A DNA stretch of 42,291 nt, taken from NCBI GenBank assembly GCA_944325435.1, contig CALVAC010000024.1, positions 1 to 42,291 on the forward strand, in the 5' to 3' direction. The notes below the pieces were generated by a model. It was not told the DNA's origin and did not search any database. It saw nothing but the letters and a program-made list of their open reading frames with translations. Shown here in pieces: positions 17,963 through 25,302 of the stretch; the stretch's first letter is position 1, and every line of letters starts with the position of its first letter. A program made the position numbers and the translations under genes. Source of the stretch: an uncultured Bacteroidales bacterium (GTDB taxonomy: Bacteria; Bacteroidota; Bacteroidia; Bacteroidales; UBA932).

Positions 17963-20137
17963 ATGGCAACATTTAGACAGATGGCTTTGAATGAGTCGGC
18001 GACTCACAAGCCTGAGCGCTTCTTTGTCGAAAAGGGCCCCATTTCCCGGTTTTTCGGACAGAATGTCCTTGACATCGAAAAAATGAGAGGATATGTATCC
18101 CAGCAGGCATACGAAGCGGTGCTGTCAGCAGTGAAGTATGGAGCCCAGCTGGACAGGGGAGTGGCCAACGAGATCGCTTCCGGGATGAAGGCATGGGCAA
18201 TAGAGATGGGAGCGACGCACTACACTCATCTTTTCCAGCCTCTCACGGATTCTACTGCCGAGAAGCACGAGGCTTTCGTCTCGGTAAAGGACGGCAAGGC
18301 TTTCGAGAAATTCAACGGCAGCGCCCTGGTACAGCAGGAACCTGATGCATCCAGTTTCCCCAACGGAGGCCTCAGGAACACGTTCGAGGCGAGAGGATAT
18401 TCCGCCTGGGATCCGTCTTCTCCTGTCTTCATACTTGACGGGACTCTCTGCATCCCTTCGGTCTTCGTATCGTATACCGGAGAGGCCCTCGACACGAAAG
18501 TGCCGAATCTCAAGTCAATGCAGGCCATAAGCGAGGCTGCGACATCCGTAGCCAATCTTTTTGATGAGAATGTGAAATCAGTGGGCGTGAACCTCGGCAT
18601 AGAGCAGGAATATTTCCTTGTAGATGAGGCTCTGTTCAACGCCCGTCCTGATATGGTGCTGTGCAACAGGACTGTCATAGGCCACACATCGGCCAAGGAC
18701 CAGCAGCTCGAAGATCACTATTTCGGAGCGATTCCATTGAAGGTAAGTGCTTTCATGAAAGACTTCGAGACAGAGGCATACAAGCTGGGTATACAGCTTC
18801 AGACCAGACATAACGAGGTGGCACCTAACCAGTTCGAGTGCGCACCGGTGTTCTGTGATGCCACCACGGCCATAGACCAGAACATGATGCTGATGATTCT
18901 GATGCAGAAGGTGGCTGAAAAACATCATCTCAAGGTGATTTTCCACGAGAAACCTTTTGATGGGGTGAACGGTTCCGGGAAGCACTGCAACTGGTCCATC
19001 TGTACAAATACTGGGGTCAATCTCCTGTCTCCTGGCAAAACCCCTACGAAGAATCTCCAGTTCCTGTCCTTTTTCTCGGCCGTGGTCAATGCCGTTTACA
19101 GGCATCATTATCTCCTGATGGCCGGCGTCTCCAACCTGAGCAATTCATACAGGCTCGGAGGGAACGAGGCTCCGCCTGCAGTGATGTCGGTATTCGCAGG
19201 CTCCACCCTTTCAGGCATATTCAAGGCCATTGAGAACATGCAGGATCTTCCGCAGGATGAGGCCGGACTCGAGTCCATCAAGATAGTCAATTCCATTCCG
19301 GAAATCTTCCCTGACAATACGGACAGGAACCGTACCTCCCCGTTCGCATTCACTGGCAACAGGTTCGAGTTCAGGGCCGTGGGGTCATCCGTCAACGTGG
19401 CTTCAGCCATATATATTCTCAACAGCGCCGTCGCACAGAGTCTCAAGAGGTTCCGCAGCGAGGTGGATACGCTCATTGACAGCGGGGTAGAGAAGTCCAA
19501 GGCCATTATGGATGTTATCCGCAAGTTCACTGTGGAGTCGAAAGACATTATGTTCGAGGGCAACGGATACAGCAAGGAATGGGAAGAAGAGTCAAGGAGG
19601 AGAGGGCTCCGTGCAGTGCGGAATGTCCCGGATGCCTACGATGTATACCACGAGAAGGAGACCGTCGACCTGTTTGCCGAGACAGGTGTGCTCAACAGAA
19701 GCGAGGTCGAGGCCAGGTATGAGGTGCTGAACGAGACGTATGTGAAGAAGCTCCAGATTGAGGCGAGGGTCATCGGTGACATCTGTCTCAACCATGTCCT
19801 TCCGGCAGCTGTGAAATACCAGAATATTCTGATAGAGAATGTGAAAGGTGTCAAGGAGATATTCGGGGACGAGTACAAGGAACTGTGCCAGTCCGAGTTC
19901 TCAACGCTAAAAAAGATATCTTCCTATATCAATGCGATAACAAAGGATGTGGAAGAACTTGTGGAAGCCCGCAAGAAGGCCAACAGGATAGCGGACATCG
20001 CCCAGAGGGCAAAGGTCTATTCCCGTGATGTCAAGTCTTGGATGGACAAGGTGCGAGACAGTGCGGACCATCTGGAGATGCTGGTGGATGATGAGATGTG
20101 GCCTCTTCCGAAATACCGTGAACTCCTTTTCTTCTGA
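17963..20137 (+). CDS. glnN: Glutamine synthetase type III
   Basis: A 724-residue cytoplasmic enzyme joining ammonia to glutamate with ATP. The length and sequence are those of GSIII, the large type typical of Bacteroidetes and cyanobacteria, not the 470-residue GSI. Key stretches are GIEQEYFLVD (near 212), HEKPFDGVNGSGKHCNWS (near 328-346, the nucleotide and glutamate site), GGNEAPPA (near 398) and NRTSPFAFTGNRFEFR (near 455-470). The C-terminal 150 residues are helical, as in the family. The start MATFRQMALNES follows an A/T-rich leader from the divergent promoter. No PII or other nitrogen regulator is in the window. Confidence 0.96.
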   Translation: MATFRQMALNESATHKPERFFVEKGPISRFFGQNVLDIEKMRGYVSQQAYEAVLSAVKYGAQLDRGVANEIASGMKAWAIEMGATHYTHLFQPLTDSTAEKHEAFVSVKDGKAFEKFNGSALVQQEPDASSFPNGGLRNTFEARGYSAWDPSSPVFILDGTLCIPSVFVSYTGEALDTKVPNLKSMQAISEAATSVANLFDENVKSVGVNLGIEQEYFLVDEALFNARPDMVLCNRTVIGHTSAKDQQLEDHYFGAIPLKVSAFMKDFETEAYKLGIQLQTRHNEVAPNQFECAPVFCDATTAIDQNMMLMILMQKVAEKHHLKVIFHEKPFDGVNGSGKHCNWSICTNTGVNLLSPGKTPTKNLQFLSFFSAVVNAVYRHHYLLMAGVSNLSNSYRLGGNEAPPAVMSVFAGSTLSGIFKAIENMQDLPQDEAGLESIKIVNSIPEIFPDNTDRNRTSPFAFTGNRFEFRAVGSSVNVASAIYILNSAVAQSLKRFRSEVDTLIDSGVEKSKAIMDVIRKFTVESKDIMFEGNGYSKEWEEESRRRGLRAVRNVPDAYDVYHEKETVDLFAETGVLNRSEVEARYEVLNETYVKKLQIEARVIGDICLNHVLPAAVKYQNILIENVKGVKEIFGDEYKELCQSEFSTLKKISSYINAITKDVEELVEARKKANRIADIAQRAKVYSRDVKSWMDKVRDSADHLEMLVDDEMWPLPKYRELLFF

Positions 20138-20159
20138 CCCGCAGCCAAAACAGATTCAA

Positions 20160-21260
20160 GTGAAGGTTAAATGTATTGCAATATTGCAGTGTGCCGCAGT
20201 CATGTCTCTTTCCTGTGCGAGGAGCGTGACTGCGGATACTGATGTGCTTCCGTATATCAGGAATGTTCTGGCGGACACATCGTCGGTTGCATATTCGGTA
20301 CTTGCGGGCTACGACCCGGCTGACAGGTATGGCTCGATAGCCGTGGCCGGTCCCGAGGAAAGCACAAGGCAGCTTGCGGCATACCTGATGGCTTGTGACA
20401 TGTTTGACAACATAGATGCCAGGGAGTCCCGTGACAGCCTTCCGGATTTCGCAGGCGAGTTGTTCGCATCCTGTTATGACCTTGCAGACACTTCCTATGC
20501 GGGCCTTGTCAGGGATGGGAAGGATGATGCCCTCCGTGAGGTGACTGTCCGCAATGCGGTGGCGGCTGCTGCCGGTGAATGTTATCAGAACGCATTCAGC
20601 AATGTCCCGTCGGTGGAGAAGTCTCCTGCCAAGATTATCGTCTTTTCCTCTTCCTTTTCCGAAGTGGGGACAGCGGATGTGGACACCCTTTTCTCTCTGT
20701 TCGGGAAGACAGTGAGGCTGGTTTCCCCTGTCGAGGCGATTGCCCAGAGGATTGAGGAGGAACATGTCGCGGGGAAGATTGGAATATGGGCGGACAATGA
20801 TGTCCTTGCTTCCGGAGTGTATGCCAGAGTGTTCCGGAACTGGAACAGGGGATTCGACTACGTCGGGTTCAGCCCCGATGGCTTCTCCACGGCCGAGGAG
20901 GGCTTTTTCCGGTTTCTTGACATGTATATGTCTACAGGAGAGGTGGTTCCTCTGTCTGCGGTTGTCATAGATGACTTCCGTCTGTCAGGCTATGCAGCAT
21001 CCATCAATGAAGTAGCTTCGAGGGTAAGGTCATCCACAACAGATGAACATGCTGTCTACAGGGCTATCCTTGCGGATGATTTCAAGGTGATAGATGCCGT
21101 GTCTTCAATCGCAAGGTCCTGCTACAGGACATTGAGGAAAGAGAATCTCTTTACGCACATTATACGTTATCCGCTGTCGGAGGAGTATGCGATAGTCCGT
21201 TCTCCGGAGGCGAATGCAGATATTAAGTATATAGAGTACAACCATATATATGTTCATTAG
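20160..21260 (+). CDS. Unrecognised exported protein
   Basis: The open frame reaches back into glnN, but the likely start is the GTG at 20160, 22 bp after the glnN stop, because it opens a signal sequence: MKVK, then a hydrophobic run ending VMSLSCA. That gives 366 residues. The cysteine could be a lipoprotein site, though the -3 residue is Ser and not ideal. I see no known catalytic motif. The middle (residues about 155-260) alternates strands and helices, with IIVFSSSFSEVG, KIGIWADNDVLAS and YVGFSPDGFS, reminiscent of an alpha/beta periplasmic fold, but I cannot name a family. The gene overlaps the exonuclease gene by 11 bp and probably shares its transcript. Confidence 0.62.
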   Translation: MKVKCIAILQCAAVMSLSCARSVTADTDVLPYIRNVLADTSSVAYSVLAGYDPADRYGSIAVAGPEESTRQLAAYLMACDMFDNIDARESRDSLPDFAGELFASCYDLADTSYAGLVRDGKDDALREVTVRNAVAAAAGECYQNAFSNVPSVEKSPAKIIVFSSSFSEVGTADVDTLFSLFGKTVRLVSPVEAIAQRIEEEHVAGKIGIWADNDVLASGVYARVFRNWNRGFDYVGFSPDGFSTAEEGFFRFLDMYMSTGEVVPLSAVVIDDFRLSGYAASINEVASRVRSSTTDEHAVYRAILADDFKVIDAVSSIARSCYRTLRKENLFTHIIRYPLSEEYAIVRSPEANADIKYIEYNHIYVH

Positions 21261-21855
21261 TTCCATTTCTCAGGAGCAGCTGTCGGAGATGGAGATGGCT
21301 GCTTTTCCGGGGGAGATTCATGTCATCACTTCAGATGGACCGGAGTTCTCCAGAGCGATTGCGTATCTCGGCCGTCAGAAAATCATCGGATTCGACACCG
21401 AGACCCGTCCGTGTTTTTCGGCATCCCAGCCGAGATACGGGGTGTCTCTCCTTCAGCTTGCCGGGGCGGGGAAGGCATACCTTTTCAGGATCAAGTCGCT
21501 CGGGATGCACAGAAAGCTGTGTGCCCTGCTCGGCAATCCGAAGATAATAAAGGTCGGTGCTGCTGTCCATGATGACATCAAGGGGTTGCAGCAGTATTCG
21601 ATGTTCACCCCCGCCTCTTTCGTGGATCTCCAGAAGATAGTGTGGGAATGGGGAATAAGGGATAAGAGCGTCAAGAAGATGTCGGCCATCATTCTCGGTT
21701 TCAAGATATCCAAGACACAGCAGCTTTCCAACTGGGAGGCGGATGAACTGTCCGAATCGCAGATAAGGTATGCCGCTACCGATGCGTGGGTGTGCCGGGA
21801 GATGTTCCTTAAACTGATTGTGACCGAGAAATCACCTCTTCCGCAGTCAGAATAG
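21250..21855 (+). CDS. DEDDy-type 3'-5' exonuclease (RNase D-like)
   Basis: A 201-residue single-domain exonuclease. ExoI motif GFDTET gives D49 and E51; ExoII is VHDDIKGL with D108; ExoIII is Y174-x3-D178, the tyrosine type (DEDDy). This is the core of RNase D and WRN exonuclease without the HRDC domains, so it is half the length of E. coli RNase D. Such stand-alone proteins trim RNA or DNA 3' ends; which one is unclear. It starts inside the 3' end of the upstream gene and ends 29 bp before the methyltransferase gene, implying a shared transcript. Confidence 0.88.
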   Translation: MFISSISQEQLSEMEMAAFPGEIHVITSDGPEFSRAIAYLGRQKIIGFDTETRPCFSASQPRYGVSLLQLAGAGKAYLFRIKSLGMHRKLCALLGNPKIIKVGAAVHDDIKGLQQYSMFTPASFVDLQKIVWEWGIRDKSVKKMSAIILGFKISKTQQLSNWEADELSESQIRYAATDAWVCREMFLKLIVTEKSPLPQSE

Positions 21856-21884
21856 GTCTATGGAATCCGCTAACATAAGAACAC

Positions 21885-23114
21885 ATGATAAAGGTAATAT
21901 TGAGAAAAGGCAGAGAGGAATCCATACTACGCTTCCATCCGTGGGTGTTTTCCGGAGCCGTGGCGGAGATTCAGGGAAATCCTGCGGAAGGCGATGTGGT
22001 CGGTGTATATTCATACGATGGTAAATTCCTTGCATCCGGACATTATCAGATAGGCTCGATTGCCGTGCGGATTCTCAGTTTTGATGAGAATTGCAACGAT
22101 CCCGATTTCTGGAAAATAATGATTTCAAGGGCGTTGAATGTGCGTGTCGCAATGGGGCTGGCTGCTGCCGGGCAGGATTCCGTATATGAATATGCCGGTC
22201 GTACGGCTGCGACAGACTGCTACCGTCTGGTACACGGTGAAGGTGACAATCTTCCCGGGCTTGTGATAGACTATTATGATGGAGTATGTGTAATGCAGGC
22301 GCATTCAGCGGGTATGTTCCGCTCGCGCAGGCAAATATGCGATGCCCTGCAGGCCGTCTACGGTGATGGTCTCAAGGCAGTCTATGACAAGAGTTCCGGT
22401 ACTGTCCCTTTCAAGGCCGGGCTGGATCCAGTGGATGGATATCTGTACAGACGGTCAGGGTTTGATGATACCGGTTTTACGGTACGTGAGAACGGGCATG
22501 GTTTCTATGTGGACTGGACGGAGGGACAGAAGACAGGATTTTTCCTGGACCAGAGGGATAACAGGGCTATGGTAGAGAAGTATTCACGGAACCGCAATGT
22601 CCTTAATCTCTTCTGTTACACAGGAGGTTTCTCAATCTATGCCTTGGCCGGAGGGGCCCGGCATGTAGATTCTGTAGACAGCTCCAGGAAGGCGATGGCT
22701 CTGGTTGACAGAAATGTCTCGCTGAACGGTTTCGCGGCAGACGGCCATTCTTCATTGTGCTGTGATGCAATTGACTTCCTCAAATCCGTTCCGGAAGGGA
22801 AATATGACCTTATGATAGTCGACCCTCCCGCATTCGCCAAGCATAGGGGAGCACTCAAGAATGCTTTGCGTGCCTATCAGAGGCTTAACGCCGCAGCCAT
22901 TTCCAAGGTCGCTCCGGGCGGACTCGTGTTCACTTTCAGCTGTTCGCAGGTGGTCGACAAAGAGTCGTTTTCCCTTGCGGTATTCTCTGCAGCTGCCCAG
23001 ACCCGGAGAAGTGTCCGGATTCTTGACCAGCTCAACCAGCCGTCAGACCACGCGGTAAACATATATCATCCGGAAGGGGAGTACCTGAAGGGGCTTCTGC
23101 TGTATGTGGAATAG
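21885..23114 (+). CDS. rlmI: Class I rRNA large-subunit methyltransferase, RlmI-like
   Basis: A 409-residue SAM-dependent enzyme related to E. coli RlmI, which makes 5-methylcytosine in 23S rRNA. The N-terminus (about 1-75) is a PUA RNA-binding domain, starting RKGREESILRFHPWVFSGAV. A central linker is followed by the Rossmann methyltransferase domain: KTGFFLDQRDNR, NLFCYTGGFSIYAL (SAM-binding motif I, about residues 240-254), SVDSS, and the catalytic DPPAFAK. A conserved Cys in FTFSCSQ is the probable nucleophile. Length matches RlmI. Exact target site is assumed from similarity. Confidence 0.88.
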   Translation: MIKVILRKGREESILRFHPWVFSGAVAEIQGNPAEGDVVGVYSYDGKFLASGHYQIGSIAVRILSFDENCNDPDFWKIMISRALNVRVAMGLAAAGQDSVYEYAGRTAATDCYRLVHGEGDNLPGLVIDYYDGVCVMQAHSAGMFRSRRQICDALQAVYGDGLKAVYDKSSGTVPFKAGLDPVDGYLYRRSGFDDTGFTVRENGHGFYVDWTEGQKTGFFLDQRDNRAMVEKYSRNRNVLNLFCYTGGFSIYALAGGARHVDSVDSSRKAMALVDRNVSLNGFAADGHSSLCCDAIDFLKSVPEGKYDLMIVDPPAFAKHRGALKNALRAYQRLNAAAISKVAPGGLVFTFSCSQVVDKESFSLAVFSAAAQTRRSVRILDQLNQPSDHAVNIYHPEGEYLKGLLLYVE

Positions 23115-23239
23115 TTTGGCACGCTTTATGCTATATTTTCATTCGGTTCTTTGAGAATTACAATGCGTTAGTTATTAGTGTGTTACAGTTAACGGACAAT
23201 CGTGACATGAAAAAATAATGCAAATTTCTGCTAAAAAAG

Positions 23240-23270
23240 TTTGCAGATAAACAAAAAATGTCTACCTTTG
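23240..23270 (+). promoter_or_regulatory. Consensus promoter of tRNA-Cys
   Basis: TTTG (23240-23243), 19 bp, TACCTTTG (23263-23270): a perfect match to the Bacteroidetes housekeeping promoter at the preferred spacing. The tRNA starts 15 bp after the -7 element. Confidence 0.85.
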
Positions 23271-23284
23271 CACTCCGTTAGCAA

Positions 23285-23355
23285 GGTGCTATGGCCGAGC
23301 GGTTAGGCACAGGTCTGCAAAACCTGCTACAGCAGTTCGATTCTGCTTGGCACCT
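23285..23355 (+). tRNA. trnC: tRNA-Cys (anticodon GCA)
   Basis: A 71-nt cloverleaf. Acceptor GGTGCTA (23285-23291) pairs with TGGCACC (23348-23354), with discriminator T at 23355 as expected for Cys. The anticodon stem CAGGT/ACCTG encloses loop CTGCAAA with anticodon GCA at 23317-23319. The T loop is TTCGATT. CCA is not encoded (CGA follows), so it must be added by CCA transferase. Confidence 0.97.
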
Positions 23356-23401
23356 CGACTTATTGGTTATTAGTTTTAGTGTTATTAATTATGTGGTTAG
23401 T

Positions 23402-23440
23402 ATGAGGTGCCCCTCGTGAGAGGCGCGTCTCATTTGTTTT
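23402..23440. terminator. Hairpin terminator between tRNA-Cys and maf
   Basis: ATGAGGTGCCCCTC (23402-23415) pairs with GAGGCGCGTCTCAT (23420-23433), with one mismatch and two wobbles, around loop GTGA; TTTGTTTT follows. It lies between convergent units, so it could serve both, better on the + strand. Confidence 0.65.
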
Positions 23441-23453
23441 ATATACCCCTCCC

Positions 23454-24062
23454 TCATAGAGGCCTGTATGTCATGAAGTCTTGCAGGTGGCTGTAGAGAA
23501 GGTGGACCGGAAGTCCCATTACAGTGTAGAACGAGCCTTTGATGGAATCGATGCCGATATATCCGATCCATTCCTGGACTCCATAGGCCCCTGCCTTGTC
23601 GAATGGCCTGTATTTTCCGATATAATAGCTGATTTCTTTTTCGGTAAGTACTTTGAACCGGACGGCAGTGGTGTCGGAGAATGTCTCGTGATGGCTGCAG
23701 TCCCTAATGGTGACGGCCGTAATGACTTCATGTGTCTTTCCTGAGAGAATGCGCAGCATCCTTGCGGCGTCTTCTGCCTTTTCTTCGTCATTTCCGCCTC
23801 TGGGCTTGCCGAGAACCTCATCGCCGCACAGTACCATTGTATCGGAAGTTATGAGTATCTCGTCTTTCTCGAGAGGTCTGTGGAATCCGTATGACTTTCC
23901 CTCGGACATCAGCACCGGTATCTGGCTGTGAGGTGTGTCGGTGCTATAGTGCTCCTCGAAGCTGTTGAGCGCATCAACTTCAAAATCAATGTCAAGACCA
24001 GTAAGCAGCTCCTTTCTTCTCGGAGATCCGCTTGCGAGGATTATCTTTTTGCCTTTATTCAT
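23454..24062 (-). CDS. maf: Maf-like nucleoside triphosphate pyrophosphatase
   Basis: A 202-residue cytoplasmic house-cleaning enzyme that hydrolyses dTTP, UTP and modified nucleotides to monophosphates. The start MNKGKKIILASGSPRRKELL is the family hallmark (phosphate-binding loop SGSPRR); the open frame extends 67 codons further but into kdsC and lacks homology. Later motifs are SDTMVL with the catalytic Asp, KAGAYGVQEW, and IGIDSIKGSFYTVMGLP. It is 29 bp downstream of kdsC, as the last gene of a three-gene - strand unit. Confidence 0.94.
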   Translation of the reverse strand: MNKGKKIILASGSPRRKELLTGLDIDFEVDALNSFEEHYSTDTPHSQIPVLMSEGKSYGFHRPLEKDEILITSDTMVLCGDEVLGKPRGGNDEEKAEDAARMLRILSGKTHEVITAVTIRDCSHHETFSDTTAVRFKVLTEKEISYYIGKYRPFDKAGAYGVQEWIGYIGIDSIKGSFYTVMGLPVHLLYSHLQDFMTYRPL

Positions 24063-24091
24063 TTTCAAAGCCTTCAGGACAGGATAACGGT

Positions 24092-24691
24092 TCAGAAACG
24101 CTGTTCGTAGAGAGAGATGTCCAGCGTCCAGGTGCCATGGAGTTTCATCGCTTTTTCTATAACGCTGCGTGCCAGCCTTTTCCCTCCTGCGCAAGGAGCT
24201 ATGTAGTCGGCCGCTTCCAGGACTTCTTCCACTGCGTCTGACGGGCAGACACCTACTCCGCATGCCTTCATTACCGGAATGTCCGGGATGTCGTCCCCGA
24301 AATACATGACTTCTTCCGGAGACAGTGAATGTCTTTTGCAGAAGTCATTGAAATCTTTCATCTTGTTTCTCGACCCGAGATATACATCTTCCGGTGCTAC
24401 CCCGCAAGTGAGGAACCTTTTCCTGATGCTTTCCGCCCGCCCCCCTGTAATGATTGCCAGATGGTAGCCGTGCATGGATGCCATCCTGAATGCGAATCCA
24501 TCCTTGGAGTCGAATGTCCTGAAAAGTTCTCCTGAAGAATGGGCGAAGATACCTCCATCTGTCAGGACCCCATCCACATCGAATGCAAATGCCCTGACTT
24601 TCTTCCACGCTTTCTCATCATATCCCTGACCAGCAATTGTATGCCTGTCGCTGCCTGAAGCGATGCTGCCTGTAGTCCCGTTTCCTGCCAT
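24092..24691 (-). CDS. kdsC: 3-deoxy-D-manno-octulosonate 8-phosphate phosphatase (HAD family)
   Basis: A 199-residue HAD phosphatase that releases phosphate from KDO-8-P in lipopolysaccharide core synthesis. It has nucleophile D38 and acid/base D40 in FDVDGVLTDGG, motif II T82 in IITGG, the motif III lysine region SRNKMKDF (K110), and motif IV D133 and D134 in FGDDIPD. There is no cap domain, typical of the tetrameric KdsC group. About 30 residues precede the core, longer than usual; no later ATG exists before the catalytic motif, so this start is kept. It sits between DUF3467 and maf. Confidence 0.9.
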   Translation of the reverse strand: MAGNGTTGSIASGSDRHTIAGQGYDEKAWKKVRAFAFDVDGVLTDGGIFAHSSGELFRTFDSKDGFAFRMASMHGYHLAIITGGRAESIRKRFLTCGVAPEDVYLGSRNKMKDFNDFCKRHSLSPEEVMYFGDDIPDIPVMKACGVGVCPSDAVEEVLEAADYIAPCAGGKRLARSVIEKAMKLHGTWTLDISLYEQRF

Positions 24692-24715
24692 ATCCTGTTC
24701 CTCGAATGGATTCTG

Positions 24716-25036
24716 CTATGACTTGGTCCCGTTCCCGCTGCCGAAACCTCCTATATGGTATGTCGCCTTTGGCTCACCGAGGTCGACAGTCCCGTAAGCG
24801 TTCTCGTATTTTGCTATGTTGTCCTGAAGGGCGAGCATCAGCCTTTTCGCGTTTGCCGGTGTCATTACTATCCTGCTGACCACTTCCGGTTTAGGCATTC
24901 CTGGGAGCGATGCCGCGAAATCGGTGATTACCTCGTTTTTGGAGTGGGTGATGATTGCAAGGTTGGAATATGTCCCCTTGGCGATGTCCTGCTTTATCTC
25001 AAAGCTCAGGCCTTTGCCGTTATTGTTGTTGTCCAT
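24716..25036 (-). CDS. DUF3467 family protein
   Basis: A 106-residue protein. The start MDNNNNGKGLSFEIKQDIAKGTYSNLAIITHS matches the DUF3467 pattern; the open frame extends 21 codons upstream across the likely promoter and is rejected. The family is small, widespread in Bacteroidetes, and has no proven function; its motif VVSRIVMTPANAKRLMLALQDNI is conserved. It is the first gene of the DUF3467-kdsC-maf unit, 24 bp before kdsC. Confidence 0.85.
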   Translation of the reverse strand: MDNNNNGKGLSFEIKQDIAKGTYSNLAIITHSKNEVITDFAASLPGMPKPEVVSRIVMTPANAKRLMLALQDNIAKYENAYGTVDLGEPKATYHIGGFGSGNGTKS

Positions 25037-25065
25037 GTTTTTATTGAAAATACTGTTAAATTCTA

Positions 25066-25073
25066 CAAATATA
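25066..25073 (-). promoter_or_regulatory. Likely -7 element for the DUF3467-kdsC-maf unit
   Basis: The - strand reads TATATTTG here, 29 bp before the DUF3467 start. A -33 at the right distance is not clear. Confidence 0.45.
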
Positions 25074-25148
25074 GCAGTCTTTTCCTGATTGCCATCCAAA
25101 ATTCCGATAATTCTATAGCAATTACAAATAAATTGTTCACGTATAAAC

Positions 25149-25180
25149 CAAGTAAACTTGCATTGCTCTCGGCTTCTGCG
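25149..25180 (+). repeat. First, degenerate copy of a 32-bp direct repeat
   Basis: These 32 bases are repeated exactly at 25229-25260, offset by 80 bp. Here the palindrome is only 5+5 (CAAGT, AA, ACTTG) because the flanking bases do not match, and the -7 element after it has lost one T (GCG then ATATTTG). GACGC (25187-25191) and GCGTC (25196-25200) form a small hairpin just downstream. It looks like a decayed copy of the valS promoter element. Confidence 0.8.
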
Positions 25181-25226
25181 ATATTTGACGCAGGCGCGTC
25201 ACATATACAGTATCGCCTCGGCAATT

Positions 25227-25268
25227 TGCAAGTAAACTTGCATTGCTCTCGGCTTCTGCGTATATTTG
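25227..25268 (+). promoter_or_regulatory. Palindrome-containing promoter of valS
   Basis: Palindrome TGCAAGT-AA-ACTTGCA (25227-25242) supplies the -33 TTG (25238-25240); a 20-bp spacer containing TGCTCTCGGCTTCTGCG leads to -7 TATATTTG (25261-25268), 34 bp before the valS ATG. The same layout and nearly the same spacer occur at 38851-38892, with different but still complementary palindrome arms. Confidence 0.72.
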
Positions 25269-25302
25269 CAGAATATTGCGCAAAAAGAAAATAATAAGTC
25301 TT

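Noticed and set aside
25149..25260. CRISPR-like array suggested by the 32-bp direct repeat
   Set aside because: Only two exact copies, one spacer-sized gap of 48 bp, no cas genes, and the repeat is explained as a promoter element.
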